From Melanocharis versteri (taxonomy: Eukaryota; Chordata; Aves; Passeriformes; Melanocharitidae): DNA of 64,000 nt. Positions within the stretch are counted from its first letter, which is position 1, and the number at the start of each line of letters is the position of its first letter. Below, piece after piece: positions 62,736 through 64,000 of this stretch. The stretch covers positions 124,001 through 188,000 of the forward strand of contig VZTG01008549.1 in NCBI GenBank assembly GCA_013397845.1. Direction: 5' to 3'. Made by a program: the position numbers and the translations under genes. Below the pieces are notes generated by a model. It saw only the letters and a list, made by a program, of their open reading frames with translations. It was not told where the DNA came from and ran no database searches.

Positions 62736-64000
62736 TTATGATTAAGAGCTACAACCAGCAGAGATATAAATTGTCCTTTACCAGCTCAGATGTTTCTGCT
62801 TTCAGTGCTATGCCTTGCCAGGGCGGAGAAAACCCACTGACCTACACCACTGACGGGCTCCACTTTTAGATGAGCATAGAGGTTAAGAGAATTAAGACAC
62901 TTTTATTTGAGAAAATTGAGCTTGGAGATCCCAGGTTTTTCCCACTTCTGGCAACTGCAAGCTCTGCACGTCCATACACACACGTGCACATCTCCAGAGG
63001 GCACCACATCAAAAACAGCAGGCACAGCAGGACTTTCAGTAGGGAGTTTGGGGAGCATCTGCATCCACCCAGCCAGGTCTCAAGCAGTGGGATCTGGGTG
63101 GTGTTTTCCACCCCATGGGATTTTTTCCCCCCCCAGGGGAGACGCTGCTCCCTGGCTGAATTCCTACAACTCTGCCAAGAGCTGAGATCTATGCTTACGG
63201 CTGCCAGTGCAAAAGACCTTCCAGATAATCAATTCCACAGCAAAGAAGCTGTGCTAACTATATTCAAAGCTGACTCAGGATAATCTTACCCTACATGGCC
63301 TGAATACCAGCTCCGTTTCAGAGCAACTGCCATTCATTTTAACTTTTTTTTCCTCTAATAAGGATTGCTGTTTTGTCTTTTTCTGTGGTGGAGAAGGGAT
63401 TTCCCGGAGGCAGTAAGGGCCAGTTCTCCTGTCAGTGAGCTCTTCCCAGGCAGTCGCGTCTCTACAGGTACCAACAAGACAATCTGTTCATAAATCATTG
63501 CTTCTGGAGCCCTGTCTCTCTCTCTCTAGGGAGCAAAGCAGCAGGACACATCCTTAGGAGGAGAAAGGGGGGTGTTTGAGCCACCTTCCTCCTGGCCCAC
63601 CCTGGAGAGGACATTCCCTCTCCCAGAAGCTGGTTTTAAACAAGAACTTTGCGTAAATAGGGATAAAACGGGTCAAGAGTGGGCTCAACCCACTAAGCCC
63701 ACCCACCCCACCAGTTCCTGATTTGGGGGTGATGCTTCTGCTGGGACCTTGCCCAGATGTGCCAGGCCAAGAGGCAGGACTGCCCCACTGCTCAGTCCCT
63801 CACTTCTCATGGGCAAAGGAGGCCCAGCAAAGGCTGGTGATGCCAAGACAGGAGTTAGAAGCATCTTAGAGGTGCTGTTGACTGCTCATGGGTGTTTTTG
63901 AAAGCTGCTAACCCACCAAAGCCCTTCCAGGGAACTTCTGCATTTCTGTTTTCCACAGCAGGCACCGCCAAAGAGACTTGACCTTTTATCACGGCTGTCT
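62736..64000. other. Sequence downstream of LOXHD1, no gene seen
   Basis: After the LOXHD1 3' end I see no CR1, no exon with recognisable protein similarity and no RNA gene; there is only a short TC run near 63515-63527. In mammals the neighbouring genes include ST8SIA5 and PIAS2, but neither is visible here. Confidence 0.6.

Noticed and set aside
62870..63283. A 137-codon open frame downstream of LOXHD1
   Set aside because: No recognisable protein similarity or splice signal support, and the composition is like the surrounding non-coding DNA.
1..64000. CRISPR arrays, operons, tRNA or rRNA genes, insertion sequences of bacteria
   Set aside because: No regularly spaced repeats, no RNA gene structure and no bacterial-type gene packing; the window is a single vertebrate gene with introns.

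Overview
The window is a piece of a bird genome. About 25 CR1 LINE fragments are present, many carrying the typical 3' tail of ATTCTRTG-like repeats, and the one gene is a large vertebrate multi-exon gene. I read that gene, on the + strand, as the 3' part of LOXHD1 (lipoxygenase homology domains 1). LOXHD1 is a protein built of tandem PLAT domains that sits in the stereocilia of inner-ear hair cells. It was recognised by exon-by-exon similarity to the human C-terminal third as I remember it; no alignment was run.

Layout. Positions 1-3475 are the 3' end of an upstream intron. Fifteen coding exons follow: 3476-3592, 8073-8235, 10950-11104, 11886-12095, 14098-14221, 17657-17865, 22548-22733, 25674-25801, 29717-29834, 38717-38894, 44315-44500, 55948-56118, 57275-57413, 58890-59051 and 62031-62511. 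All introns are GT-AG and all phases agree. The exons sum to 2727 nt, that is 908 codons plus a TGA stop at 62509-62511. They encode the second half of one PLAT domain (PLAT9, counting back from the 15 of human), a short non-PLAT linker, and six complete PLAT domains (PLAT10-15). A polyadenylation signal lies at 62714-62719, and about 1.3 kb of sequence without recognisable genes follows. The promoter and the N-terminal part of the protein lie outside the window.

The introns hold the CR1 fragments (about 18 on the + strand, 8 on the - strand), one LTR-like segment in - orientation (about 37434-37662) inserted at the end of an old CR1, short tandem repeats, and one striking 40-bp inverted repeat pair 769 bp apart (42541-42580 and 43350-43389).

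The intron at 29835-38716 contains two single-N joins (35046 and 36136). A 721-bp stretch is present twice in a row across the second N, which looks like two overlapping contigs that were never merged, not a biological duplication.

I found no operon, RNA gene, CRISPR array or second protein-coding gene. Nearly all other open frames are in CR1 sequence or antisense to exons. I did not find an unknown biological system. The most useful second looks are the assembly joins, the inverted repeat pair, the linker exon, the two PLAT domains with eroded metal-loop motifs, and the CR1 copies inserted within 100 bp of two splice acceptors.
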